DNA of 64,000 nucleotides from Alphaproteobacteria bacterium (GTDB lineage Bacteria; Pseudomonadota; Alphaproteobacteria; Geminicoccales; Geminicoccaceae), in NCBI GenBank assembly GCA_026990035.1, contig JALSIM010000041.1, positions 1 to 64,000 on the forward strand, given 5' to 3'. Below are positions 17,058 through 26,110 of the stretch, in pieces. The position numbers and the translations under genes were made by a program. Positions within the stretch are counted from its first letter, which is position 1. Each line of letters starts with the position of its first letter. Under the pieces are notes generated by a model. That model did no database searches and was not told the origin of the DNA. It saw only the letters and a list, made by a program, of their open reading frames with translations.

Positions 17058-18239
17058 ATGCAGCTCGCCGCCGCGATGGCTCGTCTCGGCACCGAAACGG
17101 CGTTCGACGTGCTGGCCCGCGCCACCGCCATGGCCCGGGCGGGCCGCGACATCGTCAATCTCGGGATCGGCCAGCCCGACTTTCCGACGCCGCCGCATAT
17201 CGTCGAGGCGGCGATCAGGGCCCTCAGGGACGGTCACCACGGCTACACGCCGGCCAACGGCATCCTGCCGCTGCGGGAAGCGGTGGCTCGCGATCTCCTG
17301 ACCCGCCGCGGCATCGAGGTGGACCCGGACCGGATCGTGGTGGTGCCCGGCGGCAAGGTCACCATGTTCTTCGCCATCCTCATGTTCGGCGAACCGGGGG
17401 TGGAGATCATGTATCCCGACCCCGGTTTTCCCATCTACCGCTCGGTGATCTCCTTGACCGGTGCCGAACCGGTACCCATCGCCCTCCACGAGGAAAAGGG
17501 CTTCGCCTTCTCCGCCGCCGAGGTGCTCGCCCGGATCACCCCCCGCACCCGTCTGGTGATCGTCAACAGCCCGGCCAACCCGACCGGCGGGGTGGTCCCG
17601 AAGGCGGAGCTCGACCAGTTCGTCGCCGGCCTCGCCGAGCATCCCCGGGTGACGGTGCTGTCGGACGAGATCTACGCCCGCATGTGCTACGACGGCGTGC
17701 CCCACGCCTCCCTCACGGCCTATCCGGAGATCGCCGATCGTCTGATCCTGCTCGACGGCTGGTCGAAGACCTGGGCGATGACCGGCTGGCGGATCGGCTA
17801 CGGGGTCTGGCCCGCGGACCTCGTACCGCACGCCGTCCGCCTCGCCATCAACTGCCATTCCTGCGTCAACGCACCGACCCAGTGGGCGGCGATCGCCGCC
17901 CTCGAGGGCCCGCAGGACGCGGTCGATGCGATGATGGCCGAGTTCGATCGCAGGCGGCGCCTGATCGTCCCCCTGCTCGACGATCTGCCGGGCTTTCGCT
18001 GCGTCATGCCGGGCGGCGCCTTCTACGCCTTCCCCAACATCACCGGTACCGGCATGAGCGCCGGCGCGCTCCAGGACGGGCTGCTCGAGGAGGAAGGGGT
18101 GGCGGTGATCGCCGGGACCAGCTTCGGCGTCTTCGGCGAGGGTTATCTGCGTTTTTCCTATGCCGCCTCGACCGAGGCGATCGAAGAGGCGCTGCGGCGC
18201 ATTCGCCGCTATCTCGAGCGCCACGGAATCGGCGGGTGA
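17058..18239 (+). CDS. PLP-dependent class I/II aminotransferase
   Basis: The 393-residue enzyme has the aspartate-aminotransferase fold: NLGIGQPDFPTP near the N-terminus, NSPANPTG, LSDEIYARM, the PLP-binding lysine in SKTWAMTGWRIGY (about residue 237), and C-terminal LRFSYAAS with the carboxylate-binding Arg. It transfers an amino group between an amino acid and a 2-oxo acid; the amino acid is not determined. The ATG at 17058 with GGGGGAGGA upstream is the best start; an in-frame start 20 codons earlier lacks a good ribosome site. The OsmC gene follows 25 bp after its stop. Confidence 0.9.
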   Translation: MQLAAAMARLGTETAFDVLARATAMARAGRDIVNLGIGQPDFPTPPHIVEAAIRALRDGHHGYTPANGILPLREAVARDLLTRRGIEVDPDRIVVVPGGKVTMFFAILMFGEPGVEIMYPDPGFPIYRSVISLTGAEPVPIALHEEKGFAFSAAEVLARITPRTRLVIVNSPANPTGGVVPKAELDQFVAGLAEHPRVTVLSDEIYARMCYDGVPHASLTAYPEIADRLILLDGWSKTWAMTGWRIGYGVWPADLVPHAVRLAINCHSCVNAPTQWAAIAALEGPQDAVDAMMAEFDRRRRLIVPLLDDLPGFRCVMPGGAFYAFPNITGTGMSAGALQDGLLEEEGVAVIAGTSFGVFGEGYLRFSYAASTEAIEEALRRIRRYLERHGIGG

Positions 18240-18264
18240 ACCGCCGCACCGCCGGGAGCATGTC

Positions 18265-18795
18265 ATGAAGTCCGACGAGCTGCGCGCACTCCAGGCCCCC
18301 CTCAAACGCGCCTATCGCGAACGGCCCGAAGCGGCCCGGATCACGCTGCGGGCGACGGCGCGCCTCGGCGAAGGCCTCCGTTGCAAGGTCGAGACCGGCA
18401 AGGGCCCGGTCGAAGCCGGGCTCCACCCGGCCACCGGCGGCGACGGCAGCTTGGCCTGTTCCGGCGACATGCTGCTCGAGGCCCTGGTGGCCTGTGCCGG
18501 GGTCACCCTCGCGGCGGTGGCCACCGCGATCGGCATCGAGCTGCGCGATGCGCGGATCCACGCCGAAGGCGATCTCGATTTCCGCGGCACCCTCGGCATC
18601 GACCGGGAGGTGCCGGTGGGGTTCACCGAGATTCGCCTGTGTTTCGACCTCGACTGCGATGCCGACGCCGAAGGGCTCGCCGCCCTGCTGAAGCTGACGG
18701 AACGGTACTGCGTCGTCTACCAGACGCTGCGTCGGGGCTGCACGCTCCGCACCGAGCATCGCCTCGACGCGTCGGGCGACGGGAACCCGGGCTGA
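18265..18795 (+). CDS. OsmC/Ohr family protein
   Basis: The 176-residue protein matches OsmC-like proteins, thiol-dependent peroxidases for organic hydroperoxides. Both conserved cysteines are present, in LVACAGVTL (about residue 77) and ERYCVVYQTL (about residue 150). The start ATG at 18265 has GGGAG upstream; an in-frame start further 5' lies inside the preceding gene. It is probably co-transcribed with the aminotransferase. Its stop is 10 nt from the stop of the convergent GGDEF-EAL gene. Confidence 0.85.
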   Translation: MKSDELRALQAPLKRAYRERPEAARITLRATARLGEGLRCKVETGKGPVEAGLHPATGGDGSLACSGDMLLEALVACAGVTLAAVATAIGIELRDARIHAEGDLDFRGTLGIDREVPVGFTEIRLCFDLDCDADAEGLAALLKLTERYCVVYQTLRRGCTLRTEHRLDASGDGNPG

Positions 18796-18805
18796 AGCGG
18801 CGGCT

Positions 18806-20728
18806 TCAGGCGGAGGCCGCGATCGGTGCCGAGGAGATCGGCAACCGGAGTTCGGGTTCCGGCGCCTGGCCGGTCGCGCACGCCCGCAACCAGCCCGGCA
18901 CGTCACCCTCGGCGAGCGGCCGCGCGAACCGGTATCCCTGACCGAGATGGCACTGCATCCGCCGCAGCAACTCCGCCTGTTCCTCGGTCTCCACCCCTTC
19001 CGCCACCACCCGGGCCTGAATGTGGCGGCCGAGACGGACCACCGTCTGGGCGATCCGGCGGGCGGTGGCGCAGCGGGTGATCTCGGCGACGAAGGAGCGG
19101 TCGAGCTTGAGACAGTCCACCGGCAGCCGCGAGAGATGCACGAGAGAGGCGTAGCCGGTGCCGAAATCGTCGAGGGCGATGGTCACCCCGAGCCGTCGCA
19201 GATGACGCAGCCGGTCCAGGAGCTGGCTGTCCTTCTGCTCGATCAGCACGTCCTCGGTCATCTCCAGTTCGAGGCATTCGGCCGGCACCCGACACTCCGC
19301 CAGGGCCCGCTCCACCTCCTCCACGAGCTGCCGCCCCCGGATCTGGGTCTGGGAGAGGTTGACGGCGATGTTTCCCGTGAAACCCGCCTCCTCGCGCAGC
19401 CGCGCCAGCATCCGGCAACCCCGGTCGAGGCACCAGCTCGCCAGCCGGTGCATCAGCGGCGAGCGTTCCACGACCGGCAGGAATCTGTCGGGCGTGATCT
19501 GGCCGAGGCGCGGATGCCGCCAGCGCAGCAGGGCCTCGAAACCGCGCACCCGACCGCTCTGCAGTTCCACCTGGGGCTGGTAGACGAGCTGGAGCTGATG
19601 GTTCTCGAAGGCCAGATCGAAATCCGACAGCCAGCCCGAAGGCAGCCGCCCGCGGCGCGAAGTTCCGTGGTAGAATTCGCAGCGGTTGCGCCCCCGGCTC
19701 TTGGCCCGGTAGAGGGCGCGATCGGCGTTGCCGAGCAGCGTGTCGGCGCTGAGGCCGTGCCGCGGGTAGAGGGCGCAGCCGATGCTGACCGTGCTGTGGA
19801 TCCGTCTCCCGGCGTGACGGTAGGGTCGCGCCAGGACGCGGAGGATGCGGCGGGTCAGCTCCTCGAAATCGCGGATCGTGGCGAAACCGGGCACGATGAT
19901 CGCGAACTCGTCGCCGCCGATGCGGGCTGCGGTGTCCACGCGCCGCAGATGGCGGGTCAGTCGGCGGCCGAGGAGACGGAGGACGACGTCGCCCGCCTCG
20001 TGCCCGTAGCCGTCGTTGAGGGACTTGAAATCGTCGATGTCGAGGCGCAGGACCCCGACCATGTGCCCGCCGCGATCGGCGGCCCGCAACGCCTGCTTGA
20101 GGCGGTCGTCGAACAGCCGCCGGTTGGCCAACCTGGTCAGCGAATCGTAGAGCGCGAGACGGTGCATTTCCCCTTCGATGCGGGCGAACTCGCGCCCTGC
20201 CGCGGCCCAGTAGGCATCGAGGGCGAGACAGATGTCGACGGTGGCGAGCTTGCTGAAATGGCGGATCGCCCGTGCCGCACGGTCCGGCGGCAGGGACTCC
20301 ACGAGAACCACGTTGAGCCGGCTGGTGACGAAATTGTGGCCGAGCAGGAGCGCCCCGGGATCGACACCGGCGACATAGTGGGTCTCCCCCACCCGACGCG
20401 CCCGCATCGCGTATTGCTGATCGAACGCGCCGGCGAACACCTGCCGCCAGTGGGCGAGCTGGGCGCGCTTCAGCCGCGCCACCGTCGTTTCCGAGTCGAC
20501 CAGCGAGGCGAGTTCGGGAATCGCCCGGATCTCGTCGTAGAGCCCGTCGAGGATCCGCGGCAGCGCCGCGTTCAGCAGTTCCCGGACGTCGGAGGCGAGA
20601 CCGGCACGCAGCTCCTCGGCCGAGGAGCCGAACAAGAGCATGCCCCGCCCCTGCGCCCGCCAGGCGGACAGCGCATCCTGCAGAAGAGCGAGTCGTCGCC
20701 AGTGAATCGAAGTTTCCGGAACATCCAT
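18806..20728 (-). CDS. Globin-coupled sensor GGDEF-EAL protein
   Basis: The 640-residue protein turns a heme/gas signal into c-di-GMP turnover. Residues about 35-190 match the globin-coupled sensor domain: LKRAQLAHWRQVFAG contains the likely proximal heme His93, followed by YAMRARRVGETH. A GGDEF domain follows with an intact IGGDEF motif and an RRVD inhibitory site five residues before it. The EAL domain retains FEALLRW, NLS, EMTED, DDFGTGYASL, KLDRSFV and EGVE, so both cyclase and phosphodiesterase activities look possible. No transmembrane segments are seen. The ATG at 20728 follows GAGGAAGGG. In known relatives (DosC, DosP) oxygen controls the output; net direction here is unknown. Confidence 0.88.
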   Translation of the reverse strand: MDVPETSIHWRRLALLQDALSAWRAQGRGMLLFGSSAEELRAGLASDVRELLNAALPRILDGLYDEIRAIPELASLVDSETTVARLKRAQLAHWRQVFAGAFDQQYAMRARRVGETHYVAGVDPGALLLGHNFVTSRLNVVLVESLPPDRAARAIRHFSKLATVDICLALDAYWAAAGREFARIEGEMHRLALYDSLTRLANRRLFDDRLKQALRAADRGGHMVGVLRLDIDDFKSLNDGYGHEAGDVVLRLLGRRLTRHLRRVDTAARIGGDEFAIIVPGFATIRDFEELTRRILRVLARPYRHAGRRIHSTVSIGCALYPRHGLSADTLLGNADRALYRAKSRGRNRCEFYHGTSRRGRLPSGWLSDFDLAFENHQLQLVYQPQVELQSGRVRGFEALLRWRHPRLGQITPDRFLPVVERSPLMHRLASWCLDRGCRMLARLREEAGFTGNIAVNLSQTQIRGRQLVEEVERALAECRVPAECLELEMTEDVLIEQKDSQLLDRLRHLRRLGVTIALDDFGTGYASLVHLSRLPVDCLKLDRSFVAEITRCATARRIAQTVVRLGRHIQARVVAEGVETEEQAELLRRMQCHLGQGYRFARPLAEGDVPGWLRACATGQAPEPELRLPISSAPIAASA

Positions 20729-20963
20729 GCTTGCAACCCTTCCTCGGCGACCGCGCACCCTCTCCGCATTCTTGCCGTCCACCAAGCGTCCACCCGACCC
20801 GACGCAGGCCACGGGACAGCGGCCCGGTTGTGCCGTCCACGGTGTTAATAGCTCATTAATACGCAACAAACGGGACCATCAGCCCCCGCCCCCCGGATGA
20901 TTTATGCGTATGTATACGTATGTTCGCATCCCGACGGGACGGCCGGGAGGGAGGGTTGGAGGC
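20729..20963. promoter_or_regulatory. Intergenic region upstream of the GGDEF-EAL gene
   Basis: This 235-bp gap lies upstream of the minus-strand GGDEF-EAL gene and after the stop of the minus-strand hydrolase gene. Two AT-rich islands occur. One at about 20840-20870 contains TTAATAGCTCATTAAT (two inverted TTAAT elements), suitable for the GGDEF-EAL promoter. One at about 20898-20930 contains CGTATGTATACG (20908-20919), an inverted repeat with a 2-nt centre. No gene is seen. Confidence 0.4.
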
Positions 20964-21821
20964 TCAGAGCTCGAGCCAGTGGACCACGGTCTCGATCTGA
21001 TCCGCGCTCATCAGCGCCGGCGCATGGCCCGCCTCCGCGAACACCACCAGACGGGCGCGCGGGCCGCGCGCGGTCATGGCCGCGGCGGTGGCCGGATCCA
21101 GTACCGGGCTCGAAGCCCCGCGCAGCACCAGCACCGGGCAGGACAGCGCCTCCCAGGCCGGCCAGAGATCGAGATCCTCCGCCGTCTCATCGAGGAAGGG
21201 GACGCGGATGGCGGGATCGTAATGGAGCCGCAGCCGGGCCCCTTCCCGGCGTGCGCTGTGGATCGCCAGATGCCGCCACTGGGCGTCGGTGAGCGGGCCG
21301 AAGCCGGCGTGGATGGTCCGCAGATGCGCTTCGAGGGCCGCGAGATCGGCGAAGGAGAGATCGAGTCCGAGATACGCCCGGATCGGTTCCAGGGCCGCGG
21401 CCGGAACCCGGGGGCCGATATCGTTGAGGACCAGACGGCCGATCCGCCGCGGTTCCTCGACCGACAGCAGGAGGGCGACGAGCCCGCCCATCGAAGTTCC
21501 CACCCAGTCGACGCGGGACAGCCCGAGCCGGTCGAGCAGCGCGCGCATCTGACGGACGTAGGTGGGCAGGCGGTAGCCGCGCGGATCGGTCAGCCAGTCG
21601 CTGCGCCCGCGACCGACGATGTCGACGCAGATCACCCGCACCCCGGCCGCCGCGAGAGCCCTCGCAAGGAAATCGAAATCGCGGCCGTTGCGGGTCAGGC
21701 CGTGCACGCAGACCACGGCGCGCGACGCGGCCGGCGGGCCCCATTCGGTCCAGGCGATGGCGATGCCGCCCTCCTCCGCGAGGGTCAGCCGGTGCCGGCG
21801 CGGCCCCCTACCTTCGGGCAA
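20964..21821 (-). CDS. Alpha/beta-hydrolase fold protein
   Basis: The 285-residue enzyme has the nucleophile elbow GTSMGG (Ser about residue 110), an oxyanion motif VHGLTRNGRDF, a candidate acid Asp around residue 245 and the histidine in AGHAPAL near the C-terminus. The substrate is unknown. The frame begins with TTG at 21821; no ATG or GTG lies before conserved sequence, and the ribosome site is weak, which fits translational dependence on cysK seven nt upstream. The family covers esterases, lactonases and C-C hydrolases. Confidence 0.83.
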   Translation of the reverse strand: MPEGRGPRRHRLTLAEEGGIAIAWTEWGPPAASRAVVCVHGLTRNGRDFDFLARALAAAGVRVICVDIVGRGRSDWLTDPRGYRLPTYVRQMRALLDRLGLSRVDWVGTSMGGLVALLLSVEEPRRIGRLVLNDIGPRVPAAALEPIRAYLGLDLSFADLAALEAHLRTIHAGFGPLTDAQWRHLAIHSARREGARLRLHYDPAIRVPFLDETAEDLDLWPAWEALSCPVLVLRGASSPVLDPATAAAMTARGPRARLVVFAEAGHAPALMSADQIETVVHWLEL

Positions 21822-21828
21822 CGCCGGT

Positions 21829-22794
21829 TCAGAGCTCGTTGAAGAGATCGGTGGAAAGATAACGCTCCGCCGCCGAGGCGACGATCACCACGATCCGCTT
21901 GCCGGCCATCTCCGGTCGCGCGCCCACTTCGAGCGCGGCGGCGATGGTGGCGCCGGAGGAAATCCCCACCGGGATGCCGTCGAGGGCGGCCACCCGCCGG
22001 GCCGTCTGGAAGGCGGTCTCGTTGCCGATGCGCAGGATCTCGTCGATCAGCGACATGTCCAAGACCGCCGGCACGAAGCCGGCACCGATCCCCTGGATCT
22101 TGTGCGAACCCGGGCGGCCGCCCGACAGCACCGGGCTGTCTTCGGGCTCGACGGCGATCAGCCGCAGCCCCGGCAGCCTCGGCTTCAGCACCTGGCCGCA
22201 GCCGGTGATCGTGCCGCCGGTGCCGACCCCGGCGACGATGGCGTCCAGGCGATGGCCGGTGTCCCGCCAGATCTCTTCGGCGGTGGTTCGGCGATGGATT
22301 TCCGGATTGGCGGGATTCTCGAACTGCTGCAGCATCAGCGCGTCCGGATTTTCCCGGCAGATCCGCTCCGCCGCCTCGATCGCCCCCCGCATCCCCCGTT
22401 CGGCCGGGGTGAGCTCGAGCTCGGCCCCGAGGAGCTTGAGCATCCGCCGCCGCTCGACGGACATGCTCTCGGGCATGGTGAGCACCAGCCGATAGCCCTT
22501 GGCGGCACAGACGAAGGCGAGGGCGATCCCGGTGTTGCCGGAGGTCGGCTCGACCAGCAGGGTGTTCGGCCCGACCCGGCCCGAGCGCTCGGCGGCCTCC
22601 ACCATCGCCAATGCGATGCGGTCCTTGACCGAGCTCAGCGGATTGAAGAATTCGAGCTTGGCGAGGATCTCGGCCTCGCAGCCGTAGGCCTCGACCGTGC
22701 GATGCAGACGCACGAGCGGCGTGTTGCCGATGGTCTCGCAGATGTTGTCGAAGATCTGCTCCCGCACTTCCGGGCGCGTTTCGGCGACCGCCAT
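21829..22794 (-). CDS. cysK: Cysteine synthase A
   Basis: The 321-residue enzyme joins O-acetylserine and sulfide to make cysteine, using PLP. The family motifs are intact: [13 protein letters not shown] at the N-terminus, the PLP lysine in NPLSSVKDR (about residue 57), the substrate loop [15 protein letters not shown] for phosphate binding, and [11 protein letters not shown]. Length is normal. It starts 150 bp from the divergent cupin gene, so its promoter lies in that gap, and it leads the alpha/beta hydrolase gene by seven nt. Confidence 0.95.
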   Translation of the reverse strand: MAVAETRPEVREQIFDNICETIGNTPLVRLHRTVEAYGCEAEILAKLEFFNPLSSVKDRIALAMVEAAERSGRVGPNTLLVEPTSGNTGIALAFVCAAKGYRLVLTMPESMSVERRRMLKLLGAELELTPAERGMRGAIEAAERICRENPDALMLQQFENPANPEIHRRTTAEEIWRDTGHRLDAIVAGVGTGGTITGCGQVLKPRLPGLRLIAVEPEDSPVLSGGRPGSHKIQGIGAGFVPAVLDMSLIDEILRIGNETAFQTARRVAALDGIPVGISSGATIAAALEVGARPEMAGKRIVVIVASAAERYLSTDLFNEL

Positions 22795-22944
22795 CCTTCC
22801 TTCCCCCGTGGTCCTGCCGGCGGCGGCAATCTAGACGAAGCGACGCCCCAGTCAAAGAACCGCATCCCCGCCCCCTTCGAGGGCTGGCGGCGGCGCGCCG
22901 GCCGCGCTAATCCCGGAACCGTGCCTCCAACCGGAAGAAGAAGG

Positions 22945-23373
22945 ATGGCGGAACCCTTCGCGAGCGTGCGGCTGCCGCGGCGGCGCGATCTGCTGGCGCC
23001 GGACGGATCGGAAATCCGCTGTCTGCCGGCTCTCGCGGCCGGCAGCATGGTTCACTGCCGGCTCCCCGCGGGCGCCGTTTCCCGCGCCGTCCGCCATCGC
23101 ACCGTGGAGGAGATCTGGTACGTGCTGGCGGGCCGGGGCGAGCTCTGGCGGCGGCGGGAAGGGCGGGAAGCGATCGCCACCCTGGCACCGGGTACGGCCC
23201 ACACGATCCCGCTCGGCACCGCCTTCCAGTTCCGCAACACCGGCGAGGTTCCGCTCGACATTCTCATCGTCACCATGCCACCCTGGCCGGGCGAAGAGGA
23301 AGCGGTGCGCGTCGCCGATCACTGGCCGCCCACCGAGGCGGGTGAAGAGGGTCCGCGGGCGGACCGGAAGTGA
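22945..23373 (+). CDS. Cupin-domain protein
   Basis: The 142-residue single-domain cupin shows the two motifs HRTVEEIWYVLAGRGELW (His and Glu metal ligands) and PGTAHTIPLGTAFQFRN (second His). It is probably a small metal-binding enzyme or sensor of unknown substrate. The start ATG at 22945 follows a purine-rich GGAAGAAGAAGG. It lies 26 nt before the MBL-fold gene, suggesting a two-gene unit. Confidence 0.83.
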   Translation: MAEPFASVRLPRRRDLLAPDGSEIRCLPALAAGSMVHCRLPAGAVSRAVRHRTVEEIWYVLAGRGELWRRREGREAIATLAPGTAHTIPLGTAFQFRNTGEVPLDILIVTMPPWPGEEEAVRVADHWPPTEAGEEGPRADRK

Positions 23374-23398
23374 GAGAACGTCGCGAAGGGAGACCGAA

Positions 23399-24352
23399 GT
23401 GGCCGAAGGTTTCGCATCGACGGGCGATCTGCAGGAAAAGAAGATCTCGTTCGACGAGCTCGCCCCCGGCATCTACGCCTTCACCGCCGAGGGCGATCCC
23501 AACTCGGGGGTGGTGATCGGCGAGGACGGGGTCCTGGTGTTCGACGCCCAGGCGACGCCCAGGCAGGCGAGGCGGGTGATCGAACGCATCCGCGAGGTCA
23601 CCGACAAGCCGATCCGCCATGTGGTGCTTTCCCACTATCACGCAGTGCGGGTCCTGGGCGCTTCGGCCTACGGCGCCGGCGAGATCATCGCCTCCTCGGG
23701 CACCCGCCGGCTGATCGAGGAGCGCGGCCAGGCCGATTTCGAAAGCGAAGTGGGCCGCTTCCCCCGTCTGTTCGAGGATGTGGAGAGCGTACCGGGTCTC
23801 ACCTGGCCGAGCATCGCCTTCGAAAAGGCGATGACCGTCTGGCTGGGTGACCGGCGGGTCGAGCTTCTCCATCTCGGCCGCGGCCACACCGCCGGCGACA
23901 TCGTCGCCTGGATGCCGGAGGAGAAGGTCTGCTTCGCCGGCGATCTCGTCGAGTCCGGGGCCACCCCCTACACCGGCGACGCCCATCTCCGCGACTGGCC
24001 GATCACCCTCGAACGGCTGGCGGCGCTGGGAGCCGAAAAGCTGGTGCCCGGCCGCGGCGCCGCGCTCACCGGCCCGGCCGAGGTGCGCGAGGCGATCGAG
24101 GGGACCCGGAGCTTCGTCACCGAACTCTTCCGCATCGCCGAAGAAGGGGTGGCGGCCGGCCACACCCTGAGGCAGGTCTACGAACGGGCGCTGCGGGAGA
24201 TGGAACCGAAGTACGGCCATTGGGTGATCTTCCGGCACTGCATGCCCTTCGACGTCAGCCGCGCCTACGACGAGGCTTCCGGCATCGACTGGCCGCGGAT
24301 CTGGACCCACGAGCGCGATCTCGAAATGTGGCGGGCCCTGGAGGGCGGCTGA
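23399..24352 (+). CDS. Metallo-beta-lactamase-fold protein with altered metal motif
   Basis: The 317-residue protein has the MBL fold order: [19 protein letters not shown], then [27 protein letters not shown] and [10 protein letters not shown]. The normal HxHxDH zinc motif reads H79-Y-H81-A-V83-R84, so the Asp and third His of the second zinc site are replaced. The two remaining His, the later His and the Asp of FAGD could still hold one metal. The GTG at 23399 has GAAGGGAG upstream. It follows the cupin gene by 26 nt. Function is unknown, and members with such changes may be mononuclear enzymes or non-hydrolytic binders. Confidence 0.82.
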   Translation: MAEGFASTGDLQEKKISFDELAPGIYAFTAEGDPNSGVVIGEDGVLVFDAQATPRQARRVIERIREVTDKPIRHVVLSHYHAVRVLGASAYGAGEIIASSGTRRLIEERGQADFESEVGRFPRLFEDVESVPGLTWPSIAFEKAMTVWLGDRRVELLHLGRGHTAGDIVAWMPEEKVCFAGDLVESGATPYTGDAHLRDWPITLERLAALGAEKLVPGRGAALTGPAEVREAIEGTRSFVTELFRIAEEGVAAGHTLRQVYERALREMEPKYGHWVIFRHCMPFDVSRAYDEASGIDWPRIWTHERDLEMWRALEGG

Positions 24353-24497
24353 GCGGTGTTCGATAGGGATTTCCGATCGGGTCGATCGGAACAATAGATT
24401 TTACAAGGTCGGCACAAAGTTTAGAACCATTCCAATACCGGCCGCCCGCGGCACCGCCGCGAGGGCCGGGCAGGAACGCCAAGGAGATGGAACGAAG
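24353..24497 (+). promoter_or_regulatory. Catalase upstream region
   Basis: A 145-bp AT-richer stretch precedes catalase. It includes GATAGGGATTTCCGATCGG and ATAGATTTTACAAGG, which look suitable for promoter and regulator binding. A clean -35/-10 pair cannot be assigned. OxyR or Fur-type control is usual for such catalases but no convincing full-length site is visible. Confidence 0.3.
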
Positions 24498-25955
24498 ATG
24501 TCGAAACGCCCGCTCTTGACCACCGCCGCCGGCATCCCGGTCGGCGACAACCAGAACAGCATGACCGCCGGACCGCGCGGTCCGCTGCTGGTGCAGGACT
24601 GGCAGCTCTTCGAGAAGCACGCGCATTTCAACCGCGAGCGCATTCCCGAACGGGTGGTGCACGCCAAGGGCTCGGCCGCCTACGGCACCTTCACCGTGAC
24701 CAACGACATCACCCGCTACTCCAAGGCGGCCATCTTCTCGGAGGTGGGCAAGCAGACCCCCTGCCTGCTGCGCTTCTCGACCGTCGCCGGCGAACGCGGT
24801 GCGGCCGACGCCGAACGGGACGTGCGGGGCTTCGCCGTCAAGTTCTATACCGAGGAGGGCAACTGGGACCTCGTCGGCAACAACACGCCGGTGTTCTTCG
24901 TCCGCGACCCCTACAAGTTCCCGGATTTCATCCGCACCCAGAAGCGCGATCCCAAGACCAATCTCCGGAACCCCACGGCGATGTGGGATTTCTGGTCCCT
25001 GTCGCCGGAAAGCCTGCATCAGGTCACGATCCTCTTCTCCGATCGCGGCCTGCCCAGGAGCTACCGCCACATGAACGGCTACGGCTCCCACACCTACAGT
25101 TTCATCAACGACGCCGGCGAGCGCTTCTGGGTCAAGTTCCACTTCAAGACCATGCAGGGCATCGAATGCCTGACCGACGAGGAGGCGGCACAGATCGTCG
25201 GCGGCGACCGGGAGAGCCACCAGCGCGATCTGTTCTATTCGATCGAGCGGGGCGAATTTCCGAAGTGGCGCTTCTGCGTGCAGATCATGCCGGAGGAGGA
25301 TGCCGAGAAGACCCCGTACAACCCCTTCGATCTGACCAAGGTCTGGCCGCACGGCGACTATCCGCTGATCGAAGTCGGCATTCTCGAGCTCAACCGCAAC
25401 CCGGAGAACTACTTCGCCGAGGTGGAGCAGTCCGCCTTCGCCCCCTCCAACGTCGTCCCCGGAATCAGCTTTTCGCCGGACAAGATGCTGCAGTTCCGCA
25501 TCTTTTCCTACGCCGACACCCATCGCTACCGGCTCGGGGTCAACTACGAGCTGCTGCCCGTAAACCGTCCGCGCTGCCCCGTCCACAGCTATCATCGGGA
25601 CGGACTCATGCGCTGTGACGACAACGGTGGCGGCTCGGTCAACTACGAGCCCAACAGCTTCGGCGGTCCGGTCGAGGATCCGCGGTTCAAGGAGCCGCCG
25701 CTCAAGATCTCGGGCGACGCCGATCGCTACGATCACCGGGAAGGCAACGACGACTATACCCAGGCCGGCAACCTCTTCCGTCTGATGACCCCCGACCAGC
25801 AGCAGCGGCTGTTCGCCAACATCGCGCGGGCGATGGCCGGGGTGCCGGAGGAGATCGTCCGTCGCCAGCTCGGCCATTTCGAGAAGGCCGATCCGGCCTA
25901 CGCGCGCGGAGTCGCCGCGGCCCTCGGCATGGAGCCGGCGGTCCCCGCCGAGTGA
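24498..25955 (+). CDS. katA: Monofunctional heme catalase
   Basis: The 485-residue small-subunit (clade 3-like) catalase breaks hydrogen peroxide into water and oxygen. The active-site His is in [12 protein letters not shown] (about residue 55), Asn in [12 protein letters not shown], and the heme-ligand Tyr in [14 protein letters not shown] (about residue 339). The C-terminal region [13 protein letters not shown] is typical of the NADPH-binding small-subunit type. No signal peptide is seen, so it is cytoplasmic. A clear terminator follows. Confidence 0.96.
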   Translation: MSKRPLLTTAAGIPVGDNQNSMTAGPRGPLLVQDWQLFEKHAHFNRERIPERVVHAKGSAAYGTFTVTNDITRYSKAAIFSEVGKQTPCLLRFSTVAGERGAADAERDVRGFAVKFYTEEGNWDLVGNNTPVFFVRDPYKFPDFIRTQKRDPKTNLRNPTAMWDFWSLSPESLHQVTILFSDRGLPRSYRHMNGYGSHTYSFINDAGERFWVKFHFKTMQGIECLTDEEAAQIVGGDRESHQRDLFYSIERGEFPKWRFCVQIMPEEDAEKTPYNPFDLTKVWPHGDYPLIEVGILELNRNPENYFAEVEQSAFAPSNVVPGISFSPDKMLQFRIFSYADTHRYRLGVNYELLPVNRPRCPVHSYHRDGLMRCDDNGGGSVNYEPNSFGGPVEDPRFKEPPLKISGDADRYDHREGNDDYTQAGNLFRLMTPDQQQRLFANIARAMAGVPEEIVRRQLGHFEKADPAYARGVAAALGMEPAVPAE

Positions 25956-25989
25956 TCCCGGAAACGATTTCGCCTCCCCTTCGATAGCG

Positions 25990-26019
25990 GGCGGGGACCT
26001 CGGTCCCCGCCCCCTTTTT
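25990..26019 (+). terminator. Rho-independent terminator after catalase
   Basis: A 10-bp GC stem (GGCGGGGACC at 25990-25999 with GGTCCCCGCC at 26002-26011) with a two-nt top is followed by CCC and five T residues. It separates catalase from the mutase operon. Confidence 0.88.
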
Positions 26020-26110
26020 CCTCGCCGTCGCATCCTGCGACGAACGGCGGCCGCCTTGTTGCAACGCGGCAGGAAGGGCGCTTCAATGCCGCGGAAGGGA
26101 GCCGCGGCCG

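Noticed and set aside
20900-20935. AT-rich CGTATGTATACG stretch as a possible origin or attachment site
   Set aside because: Short and isolated, with no neighbouring replication or integrase genes; noted only as a possible promoter element.
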